Shown: positions 7,353 through 17,400 of the stretch, one piece after another
How positions within the stretch are numbered: the stretch's first letter is position 1
Layout: each line of letters starts with the position of its first letter
From: a virus
Direction: 5' to 3' (one strand)
IMG/VR virus record: IMGVR_UViG_3300021197_000414
Location: 1-31,351 of that record
Length of the DNA: 31,351 nucleotides
The notes under the pieces: generated by a model
Seen by the model: only the letters and a program-made list of their open reading frames with translations
Told to the model about the DNA's origin: nothing
Database searches by the model: none
Translations under genes and position numbers: made by a program

Positions 7353-8192
7353 ATGAGTACATCTATTAGTACAAGTTTTGTTACCATTTTTGACGCAGAG
7401 GTTAAGCAAGCCTATCAAAATGATAGACAGCTAGCTGGTACAGTTCGTGAAAGAACAGGCGTTTCAGGTAACTCATACAAGTTCAATAAGTTAGGCTCAG
7501 GTGTGGCGAACTTACATATTCCACAATCTGACGTAACTCCAATGAACTTAACACACACACAAGTTACAGCGACAATGGCAGATTACAATGCAGCAGAATA
7601 TAGCGATATATTTACAAGCGGCAAAGTATTATTTGACGAAAGAGCAGAACTTGTAAAAGCAGTATCAATGGCTGTTGGTCGTAGAATGGACCAATTAGTA
7701 ATTGACGCACTAGATGGAGCAGGTACATCTTTAACAGTTGCTAACTCTATTGGTGGTTCTACAACTAACTTAAACGTGGACAAAGTATTAGAAGCTAAAA
7801 AGTTAATGGACCAACAAGGTGTTCCAAGCGAAGATCGTTTCTTCTTATGTCATGCTAATAACATGGCTGCGTTCTTAGACGATAGTGATGTAAAAACTAT
7901 TGATGTCAACACAACTAAAGCATTAGCTCAAGGAACTGTTGATTCATTCTTAGGTTTTAAATTCATTATGGTTGGTGATAGAACAGAAGGCGGACTAGCT
8001 GTTGATGGTTCATCTGATCGTACATGTTTAGCTTGGCATAAAAATGCTTGTGGTCTTGCTATTAACATGGATAAGAAAACTGAAATCAATTATATTGCTG
8101 AGAAATCATCGTTCCTAGTGAACTCTATGTTCTCTGCTGGATCTGTTGGTATTGATACAGCGGGTATAGTTGAAGTCACTTGTCGTGAATAA
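7353..8192 (+). CDS. Major capsid protein
   Basis: This 279-aa coat protein builds the icosahedral head. The N-terminus MSTSISTSFVTIFDAEVKQAYQ and the following NDRQLAGTVRERTGVSGNSY segment are characteristic of a podovirus capsid family (a Phage_capsid_2-type coat) expected to adopt the HK97 fold. Further support comes from RRMDQLVIDAL, the internal GVPSEDRFFLCHANNMAAFL segment and a strand-rich C-terminus. It is shorter than T7 gp10A (345 aa). GGAG precedes ATG 7353. The codon use looks optimised and the composition is less AT-biased than the internal virion genes, consistent with high expression. Confidence 0.92.
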   Translation: MSTSISTSFVTIFDAEVKQAYQNDRQLAGTVRERTGVSGNSYKFNKLGSGVANLHIPQSDVTPMNLTHTQVTATMADYNAAEYSDIFTSGKVLFDERAELVKAVSMAVGRRMDQLVIDALDGAGTSLTVANSIGGSTTNLNVDKVLEAKKLMDQQGVPSEDRFFLCHANNMAAFLDDSDVKTIDVNTTKALAQGTVDSFLGFKFIMVGDRTEGGLAVDGSSDRTCLAWHKNACGLAINMDKKTEINYIAEKSSFLVNSMFSAGSVGIDTAGIVEVTCRE

Positions 8193-8204
8193 CAGGAGGA
8201 TAAT

Positions 8205-8489
8205 ATGGCATATGCAAGAGCAGGATTTGGAGCATTAGCTGGACAGGGCAGAGCAGGTGATTTACCAGCTTTGTACGTCTATACAACAACTGATGCCCAT
8301 ACAGCAGTAGATGCTGCTGGTTACTTTAATGACTTATCAGACCAACTTTCAGTTGGTGACATGATAATTGTTCATGGAGCAACTGGCGGTACAAGAACAG
8401 TTACTATGCACGTTGTCGTATCTAACGCATCTGGTGTCGTAGACATTAGTGACGGTACAACAATCGGAGCAGTTTCTGATTCTGACTAA
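8205..8489 (+). CDS. Probable head decoration protein
   Basis: This 94-aa protein follows the capsid gene at 12 bases with AGGAGG in between, one of the strongest ribosome sites in the window. It begins MAYARAGFGALAGQG and contains TTTDAHTAVDAAGYFND, VGDMIIVHGATGG and a C-terminal VVDISDGTTIG. This small beta-rich family is often found right after the coat gene in phages and is usually left hypothetical. A head-surface role is inferred from position, size and expected abundance. A terminator follows its stop codon, so coat and this gene form a unit. Confidence 0.65.
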   Translation: MAYARAGFGALAGQGRAGDLPALYVYTTTDAHTAVDAAGYFNDLSDQLSVGDMIIVHGATGGTRTVTMHVVVSNASGVVDISDGTTIGAVSDSD

Positions 8490-8502
8490 GTAATATAAAG
8501 TT

Positions 8503-8530
8503 GTCCTGCTTCGGCAGGGCATACTTTTTT
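8503..8530 (+). terminator. Rho-independent terminator with UUCG tetraloop
   Basis: GTCCTGC (8503-8509) pairs with GCAGGGC (8514-8520) over 7 bp, one of them G-U, around a TTCG loop. A run of six T follows at 8525-8530 after ATAC. It lies between the decoration gene and tail tubular A. Together with the candidate promoter at 7193 it would bound a short capsid transcript. The Shine-Dalgarno of the next gene follows immediately. Confidence 0.85.
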
Positions 8531-8541
8531 AAGGAGATTAT

Positions 8542-9168
8542 ATGGCAGCAGGAGATAGCAAGTTAACAATATGCAACGATGCACTTTTGATGCTTGGTGC
8601 TTCTGAGATGACTTCATTTAACGAAGGAACAGATTCAGCTAAAATTTGTGACCGTCTATATGATGACTTAAAAAAGTATATTTTATCAATTTATCCTTGG
8701 TCATTTGCTAAGGTTAAGGTTCAATTAGCACGTACTACAGATACTCCAATAACAGAATGGAAGTATGTGTATGCGTTACCAGCAGACATTATTGGCACAC
8801 CAAAAGCTGTATTTACAACAGCAACTGCGGGTGGTAAACCAGAAACTAATTTTGAATTATATTACGTAGACCAACCAAGACTATTAACAGATTATGAAAC
8901 TGTTTATGTTGATTATGTTGCAGACATAGATGAATCAAGATTTCCAGAATATTTTATTTACATGTTACGTCATGCTTTAGCAGCAGACATAGCAGAACCA
9001 TTAACTGATCAAATTACTAAAGCTGATTTTTTTAGAGCATTAGCATTTGGAAGTCCAGCCGAAAACGGCAGAGGTGGTTTATTTAGACAAGCATGTCAGG
9101 CAGATGCACAAGGACAACGAGCGCAAACCATTGGTAACGAGAGCTTTGATTTAATCGAGGTAAGGTAA
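8542..9168 (+). CDS. Tail tubular protein A (T7 gp11-like)
   Basis: This 208-aa protein would form the ring that joins the portal to the tail nozzle. The N-terminal LTICNDALLMLGASEMTSF segment and LYDDLKKYILSIYPWSFA are hallmarks of gp11-like adaptor proteins, and WKYVYALPADI follows as expected. T7 gp11 is 196 aa. AAGGAG at 8531-8536 is a strong ribosome site. The stop overlaps the start of tail tubular B (TAATG). The order A then B is the same as in T7. Confidence 0.93.
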   Translation: MAAGDSKLTICNDALLMLGASEMTSFNEGTDSAKICDRLYDDLKKYILSIYPWSFAKVKVQLARTTDTPITEWKYVYALPADIIGTPKAVFTTATAGGKPETNFELYYVDQPRLLTDYETVYVDYVADIDESRFPEYFIYMLRHALAADIAEPLTDQITKADFFRALAFGSPAENGRGGLFRQACQADAQGQRAQTIGNESFDLIEVR

Positions 9169-11147
9169 TGTCAAGAGTCATAGCGATTCAAAATAGTTTT
9201 ACATCTGGAGAACTAGACCCAAAGTTATTATCTCGTACTGATATCAAACAATACGAATCAGGTTTAACTTCAGCACTTAACGTAGTGGTATTACCACAAG
9301 GTGGTGTTAAACGTAGACCTGGACTTAAATATATAACAGAATTAGGTGGTAGTCCTGAAAATGGTATACGTTTAGTCCCATTTGAATTTAGTACGTCTGA
9401 TGCTTACTTGTTAGCATTTACCCACAATCGTATGTATATAATTAAAAATGGCGTAGTGCAAGCTAATATTGCAGGTAGTGGTAATGATTATTTAACTACA
9501 ACGATTACCTCAGCTATGCTAACCAAAATGTGTTGGACTCAAAGTGCAGACACATTAATTACGGTACAAGAAGATATGGTACCTAAAAAAATTACTCGTA
9601 CATCTGATACAGCATGGACTATTACAGATGTTACTTTTGATTTTAATCCACAGTATGCACCTAGTTTTACAATTGTAGATACATCTAGCGCTGGCACATT
9701 AACACCAAGCGCAGTATCAGGTAACATTACATTAACAGCACAACACAGTATATTTACCTCAGCTCATGTAGGACAATACGTTAACGTCATTGGTGGTAGT
9801 AGTTTTGGTCGAGCTAGAATTGTAGAATTTGATTCTGTAACTGTAGTCAAAGCACACGTTGAAATACCATTTTTTAATACGGATGCTATAGCTAATGCTA
9901 ACTGGGAACTAGAAACAGGCTATGTTGATACGTTTAGTGGTAGTAAAGGGTATCCTAGAAGTGCATGTTTTCATCAAGGCAGACTTTATTTTGGTGGCAG
10001 TAAGGCAAGACCATCAACTATTTTTGCATCTAGGGTAAATGAGTTTTTTAATTTTAACCCAGGAGAAGGTAATGCTGATGATGCTTTTACTGCTACATTA
10101 GATACCAGCCAATTGAATGCTATTGTAGATATTATCTCAGCTAACTATTTACAAATATTTACGACTGGTGGTGAATTTTTTGCACCACAAGAATTTAGTG
10201 ACCCATTAACACCTACTAACTTTATTGCTAAATTACAATCAAGTCATGGTAGTAAAGAAAGTATACGAGTACAAAACGTAGCAGGTAACACTTTATTTAT
10301 ACAAAGACAAGGCAAAGCATTAAACGAGTTTTTGTATAGTTCAGGTGAAGACGCATATACCTCAACACAAATTAGTTTATTATCAAGTCATTTATTAAAC
10401 ACGCCAGTAGACATGTCAATGCGTAAAGCAACATCAACTGATGAAGGTGATAGGTTAGCTATTGTAAATTCAACAGATGGTAGTATGGCTATTTATACTT
10501 TGCTAAGGGATCAAAACATTGTAGCTGCTAGTAAATTTACTACAGATGGTAATTTTTTAAATGTAGCAACAGTCGTGCAAGATCAATACGCAGCAGTTAA
10601 AAGAACTATTAATAGTGTTAATAAATACTATATAGAACTTTTTGATGAAGACATAACTGTTGATAGCGCTTTAACAGGTGGTGCAGCATCAAGTGTATCG
10701 TCAGGACATTTGCATGCAAAAACCGTTAAAGTTATAGGTGATGGCGTTATGCAAGACGATGTAACAGCAGGAGCAAGCACCATAACATTTGCTACAGCTA
10801 CAGCTAGTACATATGAAGTAGGGTTAGATTATACGGTAACGGTTAAAACTTTACCGATTGAGCCTGGTATACAAGGCTATGCTAGTTTAAAAGGATTTAA
10901 AAAACGTGTATTAGAAGTAAATGCGTTTTTAGTTGAAACACAAAATTTAACAATTAACAGCAATACGATACCTATTCGTACTTTAGGTACTGATAACTTA
11001 GATGTAGGTATACCAGAATTTACTGGAACTAAAACATTACATGGTATACTAGGGTACAGTTTAACTGGACAAATAGAAATTGGACAATCCGCACCTTTAA
11101 AATTACACTTACTAGGTATGGATTATAAGGTAAGCACAGGAGCATAA
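9168..11147 (+). CDS. Tail tubular protein B / nozzle (T7 gp12-like)
   Basis: This 659-aa protein would form the tail nozzle. The N-terminus has NSFTSGELDPKLLSRTD, then SALNVVVLPQGGVKRRPGL, a motif set found at the start of T7 gp12-like proteins and their relatives. A central ACFHQGRLYFGGSKARPSTI segment, also typical, is present. It is shorter than T7 gp12 (794 aa) but within the range of the family. It is followed directly by the first internal virion gene, with no spacer (TAA then ATG). Confidence 0.93.
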   Translation: MSRVIAIQNSFTSGELDPKLLSRTDIKQYESGLTSALNVVVLPQGGVKRRPGLKYITELGGSPENGIRLVPFEFSTSDAYLLAFTHNRMYIIKNGVVQANIAGSGNDYLTTTITSAMLTKMCWTQSADTLITVQEDMVPKKITRTSDTAWTITDVTFDFNPQYAPSFTIVDTSSAGTLTPSAVSGNITLTAQHSIFTSAHVGQYVNVIGGSSFGRARIVEFDSVTVVKAHVEIPFFNTDAIANANWELETGYVDTFSGSKGYPRSACFHQGRLYFGGSKARPSTIFASRVNEFFNFNPGEGNADDAFTATLDTSQLNAIVDIISANYLQIFTTGGEFFAPQEFSDPLTPTNFIAKLQSSHGSKESIRVQNVAGNTLFIQRQGKALNEFLYSSGEDAYTSTQISLLSSHLLNTPVDMSMRKATSTDEGDRLAIVNSTDGSMAIYTLLRDQNIVAASKFTTDGNFLNVATVVQDQYAAVKRTINSVNKYYIELFDEDITVDSALTGGAASSVSSGHLHAKTVKVIGDGVMQDDVTAGASTITFATATASTYEVGLDYTVTVKTLPIEPGIQGYASLKGFKKRVLEVNAFLVETQNLTINSNTIPIRTLGTDNLDVGIPEFTGTKTLHGILGYSLTGQIEIGQSAPLKLHLLGMDYKVSTGA

Positions 11148-11759
11148 ATGTCAGTAGCAATAGCAGCAGCAGCTTTTCAAGGGTTACAAGGGATATCAGC
11201 AATACAAAATGCTCGTTATCAAGCTAACTTAATTGATGCACAAAGTAGAGCGGCACAAGATAAAGCTGCGTTTGATCAAAACACATTAGAGATTGAAGCT
11301 GAAAAAGAACGCTTAAACAAAGCTATTTTAAAAAATACTAAATTAAAAGAAGCTCGTAAAATTATTAGTGAAAACATAGCGTCAGAAGCAGCAAGTGGTT
11401 TAGTTTTTTCAGGGGATGTTTTTCAAACTGTTAGTTTAAAAAATTTAAGTAATGAATTAAATATAATACATATGGAAGACGCATTAATTAAATCTAGGCT
11501 AAAAGGGCAGCAAGCACAATTAACTATAAAAACAGAAACTGATAAACGCATAGCTAAGGCTAAAGAAACACAAGTAAGAACAGCAGGATATATGCAAGCA
11601 GCAGGTTCTTTTGTCTCAGCTTATGGTATAGGATCTGATGCTGGCTGGTTTGACAAAGCTGGTGGACATATAGATTCTGGAAGTTCTCCTGTATTTAAAG
11701 CTAATACAGCAGGTAATGCTGCTCCTATTTATAGCACAACTACTTATGGTACTACATAA
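11148..11759 (+). CDS. Internal virion protein B (T7 gp14-like)
   Basis: This 203-aa protein belongs with the ejection proteins stored in the head and injected to form a channel. The Ala-rich start AIAAAAFQGLQGISAIQNAR is followed by long helices (residues 20-150) rich in Ala, Lys, Glu and Gln, and a Gly/Ser/Thr-rich tail. T7 gp14 is 196 aa with similar character. Sequence similarity at motif level is weak, so the call relies on size, helix pattern and position between the nozzle and two large internal proteins. It overlaps the next gene by one base. Confidence 0.75.
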   Translation: MSVAIAAAAFQGLQGISAIQNARYQANLIDAQSRAAQDKAAFDQNTLEIEAEKERLNKAILKNTKLKEARKIISENIASEAASGLVFSGDVFQTVSLKNLSNELNIIHMEDALIKSRLKGQQAQLTIKTETDKRIAKAKETQVRTAGYMQAAGSFVSAYGIGSDAGWFDKAGGHIDSGSSPVFKANTAGNAAPIYSTTTYGTT

Positions 11760-14410
11760 TGGCTAGAAAAAAATACGAACAAACTAAGACACAAATAAAT
11801 GTTGATACTTCAATAGTAAGTGCGGCTGTAGATTATTCTGGTTTAGCAAAAGTAGCTCAAGCAAAAAGTGAAGGAGTACAGCAATTACTTTCAGCAGGAA
11901 CAAAATATGCTTACGGTAAATTTAAAGAAGATGCGGTTAAAAAAGCACAACGCAGAGCAGTAGATAACGATCCTTATGTTGAATACTATGACACTAAAGA
12001 TAAAAGAGGATTAGAAGACAGATTAACTAATGAATTAGTTTTAATAGATATAGCTAATGATTATGTCACAGATGTATCTGTGTTAAGTAAAGAATTAGAA
12101 TTAGATAGTTTAGCAAGATCTGTTCCTAGTAACCAATTTGACGCTTTACTTGATAGAAAAGTTTTAGATATATATCAAAATTTTAGAGTTGATAGATTAG
12201 ATTCTCCACAACTAGAACTTGAAGCTAGAAAAACTTTAGACCCGTATATAAAACGTATGAAGATTGGGTATAGAGAAAAATTATTAAGTCAATTAAAAAG
12301 CAAAAAAGGAACAGCAGACAAAAAAAGAGGAACTGATTTAGCTAAATTTGCAGGTCTTAATATATATAGTCAAGAAGGACCACAAGCTATTCAAAATTAC
12401 ACAGATTGGCTAGAAGCTAATCCAGGGTCAGCAGAAAAATATGCTATAGATTTTTTAAATTCGTATGAGTCAGCAAGATTTGATGCGTTAACCACAGCAT
12501 CTAAATCAGATGATTTAAAATACAATACAATTCCACAGCTACAATATAAATACAATATGATTAAAAAATTTCCAGTTCCTACTGAAATGGCAAATTCTGA
12601 ATTATATTTAAATAAAGAAAAAGTGTTACAACAAATATTAACACAAGCAGGTTTAACTAAAAAAGCGTCAGAAGATCATGCTAAAGAAAGATTAACTATG
12701 ACACACGAAGTGTTTGTTGAAAAACACAAAGAAGATTTAAGTCCTGAATTATCAGCTATGTATAATTTAATTGACGCTAATATACGAAATTTAAATCGTG
12801 ATAACTATAAATCATTTATTGAATTGCATAATCAAACTGCATACCCACTTGACATTACAATAAGAGAAGAAGATGGAACTATACCTAATGCAGGTCCTGT
12901 AGAACTTGATGTTCCTTTTTGGCGTGCTGCGTCACAAGATTCATTAGAAGCATACACTTTAAAACGTATGCAACAATACCAAGAAGACCCAACAAAATTT
13001 GTAGAACAATTATTAAATAAACCAGGCGATATATTAGATGCTAATGGAGATAGAGTTCCAGAAATAGCAACACAAAGAGAAATTTTTAATTTACCTATTA
13101 TTGGTCCAACAGAAATAAAACCATTTTTAGAAGAAATAAATGGGTTACAAAACAGAGATGAAGCTAAATTAAAAGTTAATAATTTTTTTAATCAATTTAC
13201 GCTAGAAGAATTACAAACACTTGGTTATGATATGTTAACTAAGTTAGGTGATAATGAACAACAATTTACAACTTATTTAAATGCAGCCATACAAGATAAA
13301 TTAACTAACAATGAAAAAAATGTGTTAGGCAAAACTTTTCTTGGTTATGAAAAAATAAAAAATGCAGCTATTAGACCAGTAGCAAAAGAAGAAAAAACTA
13401 ATGATACTACATTGCAAAATCAAATAAGAGTACACACAGGCAATAATTTAACAGAAGAAATGATGTTAGGTGGTACTAGACCAAAAACAGTTGCTACTAT
13501 AGAAAATGATATGCGTGCGCATATTTATGGTAATCAACAAATTGCATACGGAAGTGAAGCTGCTTATGACGATGATATTATCGATGAAGCATTTAAAGCT
13601 GTTACGGGTTACAAAGAAATAAATAATGAACAAGTGCATGGTTATGGTTCTATTGGGTCGAATGAATCTGTCGTACATTTAAGAAGCACAGATAGAGAGG
13701 AAGAATTTAGTGACGTAGTAGTAGGTTACGACAGTATAAATGACACGATTGATATTATTGATACACCATTGTTAAATGATTACATGTATATAAAAGATCC
13801 TGAAACCAATCAAATAGTAAAATGGGAAGAAGGTTACAAAGTTCCTATTCAGCCTTTAATGGGTAGAGTTTTTTATGACGACTACACTAATACCTTAGAC
13901 CCACAAAAAGAAGTTATTGAATTTACAGGGGATCATTTAAGAGAGTTAAGTTTTAAAAATTCAAAAGCAAACTCTGATTATTATACAGTTAAAGACGTTG
14001 ACAATGTTATGACTGTTAATTACAAAGGCAGACCAGTAGAATTAATGGTTGATTTAAAAAAAGCAAGTTATGATTTTAAAAAATATATTGAACCTAATTT
14101 ACAATATGTAAGCGGAATTAATATATCAGACGATTATTTAGTTGAAAAAGGTTATGTAAACTTAGGACCAGGTGATATTAAAAGTGCTACATATACCAGA
14201 CGTTTTTTAACTAGAAATCCTAGAGAAGGAGATATACTAATGGCTCCAGATGGAACTAGAATAAAATATTCTAGTAGCCCTACAGGTATGGCTAAAAATT
14301 TAAAAGATGTAAGAGATAGAGCAATAGAACTTGAAACATTTGGTGGTACAAGTTTTGCGCCTATTGAAATTGGTACTGAGTTTCAAGATTTTTTTGGAGA
14401 AAATAAATGA
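11759..14410 (+). CDS. Internal virion protein C (T7 gp15-like)
   Basis: This 883-aa protein starts with a helical region that includes DYSGLAKVAQAKSEGVQQLL and KKAQRRAVDNDPYVEYYD, and has long charged helices throughout. It has no membrane segments and no recognised enzyme motif. T7 gp15 is 747 aa. Its place between the gp14-like and gp16-like proteins, and the 1-base and 4-base overlaps with them, make the assignment likely. It would line the DNA ejection channel in the periplasm. The gene is very AT-rich. Confidence 0.75.
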   Translation: MARKKYEQTKTQINVDTSIVSAAVDYSGLAKVAQAKSEGVQQLLSAGTKYAYGKFKEDAVKKAQRRAVDNDPYVEYYDTKDKRGLEDRLTNELVLIDIANDYVTDVSVLSKELELDSLARSVPSNQFDALLDRKVLDIYQNFRVDRLDSPQLELEARKTLDPYIKRMKIGYREKLLSQLKSKKGTADKKRGTDLAKFAGLNIYSQEGPQAIQNYTDWLEANPGSAEKYAIDFLNSYESARFDALTTASKSDDLKYNTIPQLQYKYNMIKKFPVPTEMANSELYLNKEKVLQQILTQAGLTKKASEDHAKERLTMTHEVFVEKHKEDLSPELSAMYNLIDANIRNLNRDNYKSFIELHNQTAYPLDITIREEDGTIPNAGPVELDVPFWRAASQDSLEAYTLKRMQQYQEDPTKFVEQLLNKPGDILDANGDRVPEIATQREIFNLPIIGPTEIKPFLEEINGLQNRDEAKLKVNNFFNQFTLEELQTLGYDMLTKLGDNEQQFTTYLNAAIQDKLTNNEKNVLGKTFLGYEKIKNAAIRPVAKEEKTNDTTLQNQIRVHTGNNLTEEMMLGGTRPKTVATIENDMRAHIYGNQQIAYGSEAAYDDDIIDEAFKAVTGYKEINNEQVHGYGSIGSNESVVHLRSTDREEEFSDVVVGYDSINDTIDIIDTPLLNDYMYIKDPETNQIVKWEEGYKVPIQPLMGRVFYDDYTNTLDPQKEVIEFTGDHLRELSFKNSKANSDYYTVKDVDNVMTVNYKGRPVELMVDLKKASYDFKKYIEPNLQYVSGINISDDYLVEKGYVNLGPGDIKSATYTRRFLTRNPREGDILMAPDGTRIKYSSSPTGMAKNLKDVRDRAIELETFGGTSFAPIEIGTEFQDFFGENK

Positions 14411-17400
14411 CCTTTAGTATTGAACCAGAAGAACTTACCAGTTATGACAAGTTAGATATAGAATTTAGTGCTGGAAAAGAGTTGTCTATTGCATACAACG
14501 ATGAGCTACGTTTTTTAAGTGATACTATAGACGACACTACCTACGATAGTATTGTTCAACAAAACATGATATTTGAAGAAGTTACAGGGCAATCAATTAA
14601 TAATCCTTATGATGCTGTATCTGATTTTATGGATGAAAATGGTTTGTTTGCTAATGATAGATTAAGAAAAATGACTTTAGATTTAGGCATGGATGCTAAA
14701 GATTACTTACATGTGCAATCATTAAATGGCTGGTACGAAAAAATGCGCCAGTTTAAAAATGATCCAAGGTATGCTAACGACCCTTTTGTTAAAAATTTTG
14801 TAACTAGTCAAGAAGAAATGGATAACCAATTAGCAGACGAAGCTATTAACAATCAATATGCTGCGCAAATGTTAAATCAAAATGATTATCGTAGTGGCTT
14901 TTTAAACTTTATGGGTCGTGCTGGAGCGCAACTAACTGATCCTGCAACGCTAACATATATGGCAACGATTCCATTAGTTGCTACACCAATAGGTATGATG
15001 GGCAACAGTATGCTAAGAGTAGCTGCTTGGATGACTGAAGGAGCTGTAGGTTCTACCATACTAGAAGGTTATCAACAAACAGGCACTAGAAAACTTATGG
15101 AAAAAATGGATCTTAGAATGAGTAATCCTGAAGTGCAAAAAGAGTTAGAAGAATTTAATATTGATGTTACAACACTAGGGATAAGTGAAGAAGAATTAAA
15201 TTCAAGATTAGAATATTCTTTTTTAGGTGGTGCTTTATTTGGTGGTGGACTGGCTGTATTAGGTGAAGCAGGTCGTAGTGTTATAAAAAGCATGATGAAA
15301 GGTGATGCTCAAGCTATTAATGCTATTAATGATCTAGCTAATGAAATTAAAACAAGTGGTTTAAATGATAAAATTATACAAAATTTATCTCCAAAAGAAC
15401 TAACTGCACATTTTAAAAAAATAGCACAAGAAAGTAATAACGTTAATTTTAACAAAAAATACCAACCTGTTATACATACTGTTAAACAACCGATTAAAGA
15501 TTTTGATAAAGCCATTGACGAAATTGAAACTAAATTATTAGCAGAAGGAGAAAAGTTAACAGCTAAACAACGCAGAACATTAAAAGGAGTTATGCGTTAT
15601 AACAACTACAATATTGATTTACATAATTCTATTACAACTAATCAATTATTAAAACATTCTGCTGAAACTGGTCAGTTTAGTTTACGTATAGAACCAACGT
15701 CGGAAGATATTTTATTAAAAAATGCAGATGATTTATTAACAAACTTTAAAGGTATCAAAGCAGGAGATGCTAACGAAAAATGGTTTATGTCTACTTTAAC
15801 AGGAACCAAGTCAGGGTTGCGAAATTTTTTAAATAAAGATGAGTATTTAAAAAGTTTAAGTAAAAACGAAGATGAAAGAGCCAGGCAAATATTAGATGAT
15901 ATTGCGTTGGTTAATTTACTAAATGCTGTAATGAAACAATATTCTAGGTTTCCAACAAGAGGTGTTGGTAAAGTTATAGGCAAAGGCAAAAAGCAAAGTA
16001 TGCAACAAATTATTACTGATGTCTTAGAAGTAAGTTATGGTCGTGACATTATTAATAATAATATTGTGTCTATGCAAAGAGCAACTAGACAAGACTTTAT
16101 GAATAGATTGGATGTTCCTGAATTGCACACAATGGATGTTAAAAAAATTAATAAGTTTCATGCGCATAATATTATTAGAGAAATATATGGAGAAGGAACT
16201 AGCGATGCTCACGCAAAAATATTAGCAAAACAAATTGGCTTGATGTTTGATGACATACATGAAGTAGCCACTAAACATGGAATGACATGGTCAAAACTAC
16301 AAGGGTTTTTTCCGCAAACTCATGTTGGTTATAAAGTAGGGCAAGTACCAAAAAACACATGGGTAGAAGAAATTTTTCCAGCATTAGATAAAGCCCGTAC
16401 AGGTAAATTATTAGACCTAGATCCTGAAGATGCAAATTTTGACGAGATGCTAAAAACACAATTAGCTAGAATTTATGACAACATTGTATTGGGTGACACT
16501 AAATCAGCTTTTGCTAACGTTGATGAAGGTTTTAAACTAAGATTAAAAAATGCACACAGTAGAGTTTTATTTTTTAAAGATGCTGATTCTTGGTTAAATT
16601 ATAATAAACAATATGGTAAAGATATTTTAGAATTATTAGATGATTATATGGACCATGCTAGCATGGAAATATCTATGCTACGTGTGTTTGGACCCAATCC
16701 TGTTCGTAACGCAAAACGATTAGAAAAGTTTGCTAGAGATTATGATGCTATATCAGGAGCTAAAGTAGGTGAACAAATGAAATTTAGTAGAATGTTTGAC
16801 CATTTATCAGGAGCAGAATTTGCTGTTAAAGGGCAAACACTTGGAAGAACTGCTAGCGAATTAAGAGCGTTGCTAGTAACAGCACAATTAGGTAGTGCAT
16901 ATATAATGACGTTGGCTGATTTAAGTTATGGTGCATTAACTAGAATGTTAAGTGGTATGCCAGCATCTAAAACAGTTAATGGTTATGTTAAGTTCATGGC
17001 TAATAGTAAAAAAACCAAAGCTATGGCAAGAGAAGCTAGAGTAGTAGCGCATGAAATTGGTGAAGAATTAAAAAATTCTAGTAGATTTTCTGGTGAAAAA
17101 TTTCAAAGTGGTTATATGTCATGGGCTGCAAATAAATTAATGAAAGTTAGTTTGTTAGCTCCAGGCACAGCCGCATCACGTACTGCTTTTAAATATGAGT
17201 TTCAATTTCATCTTAGAGATTTAGTGCAAAAACCATACGAACAATTAGATAGTAATGCTATATACATGTATAGACGTTATGGCATAACTAAAGCAGATCA
17301 TAAAGCAATGGGTAAACAAAAATTATATACTTCTAAATATGATACTAAAGTTAAATATTTGCGTATCGGAGATGTTGAAGATGAAGCATTGCGCCATAAA

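Noticed and set aside
14407-14900. Lytic transglycosylase domain at the start of the gp16-like protein
   Set aside because: I looked for the catalytic Glu-Ser and following Gly-Leu-Met/Gln-x-x motifs of SLT domains and did not find them in the first 250 residues. A diverged fold cannot be excluded by eye.
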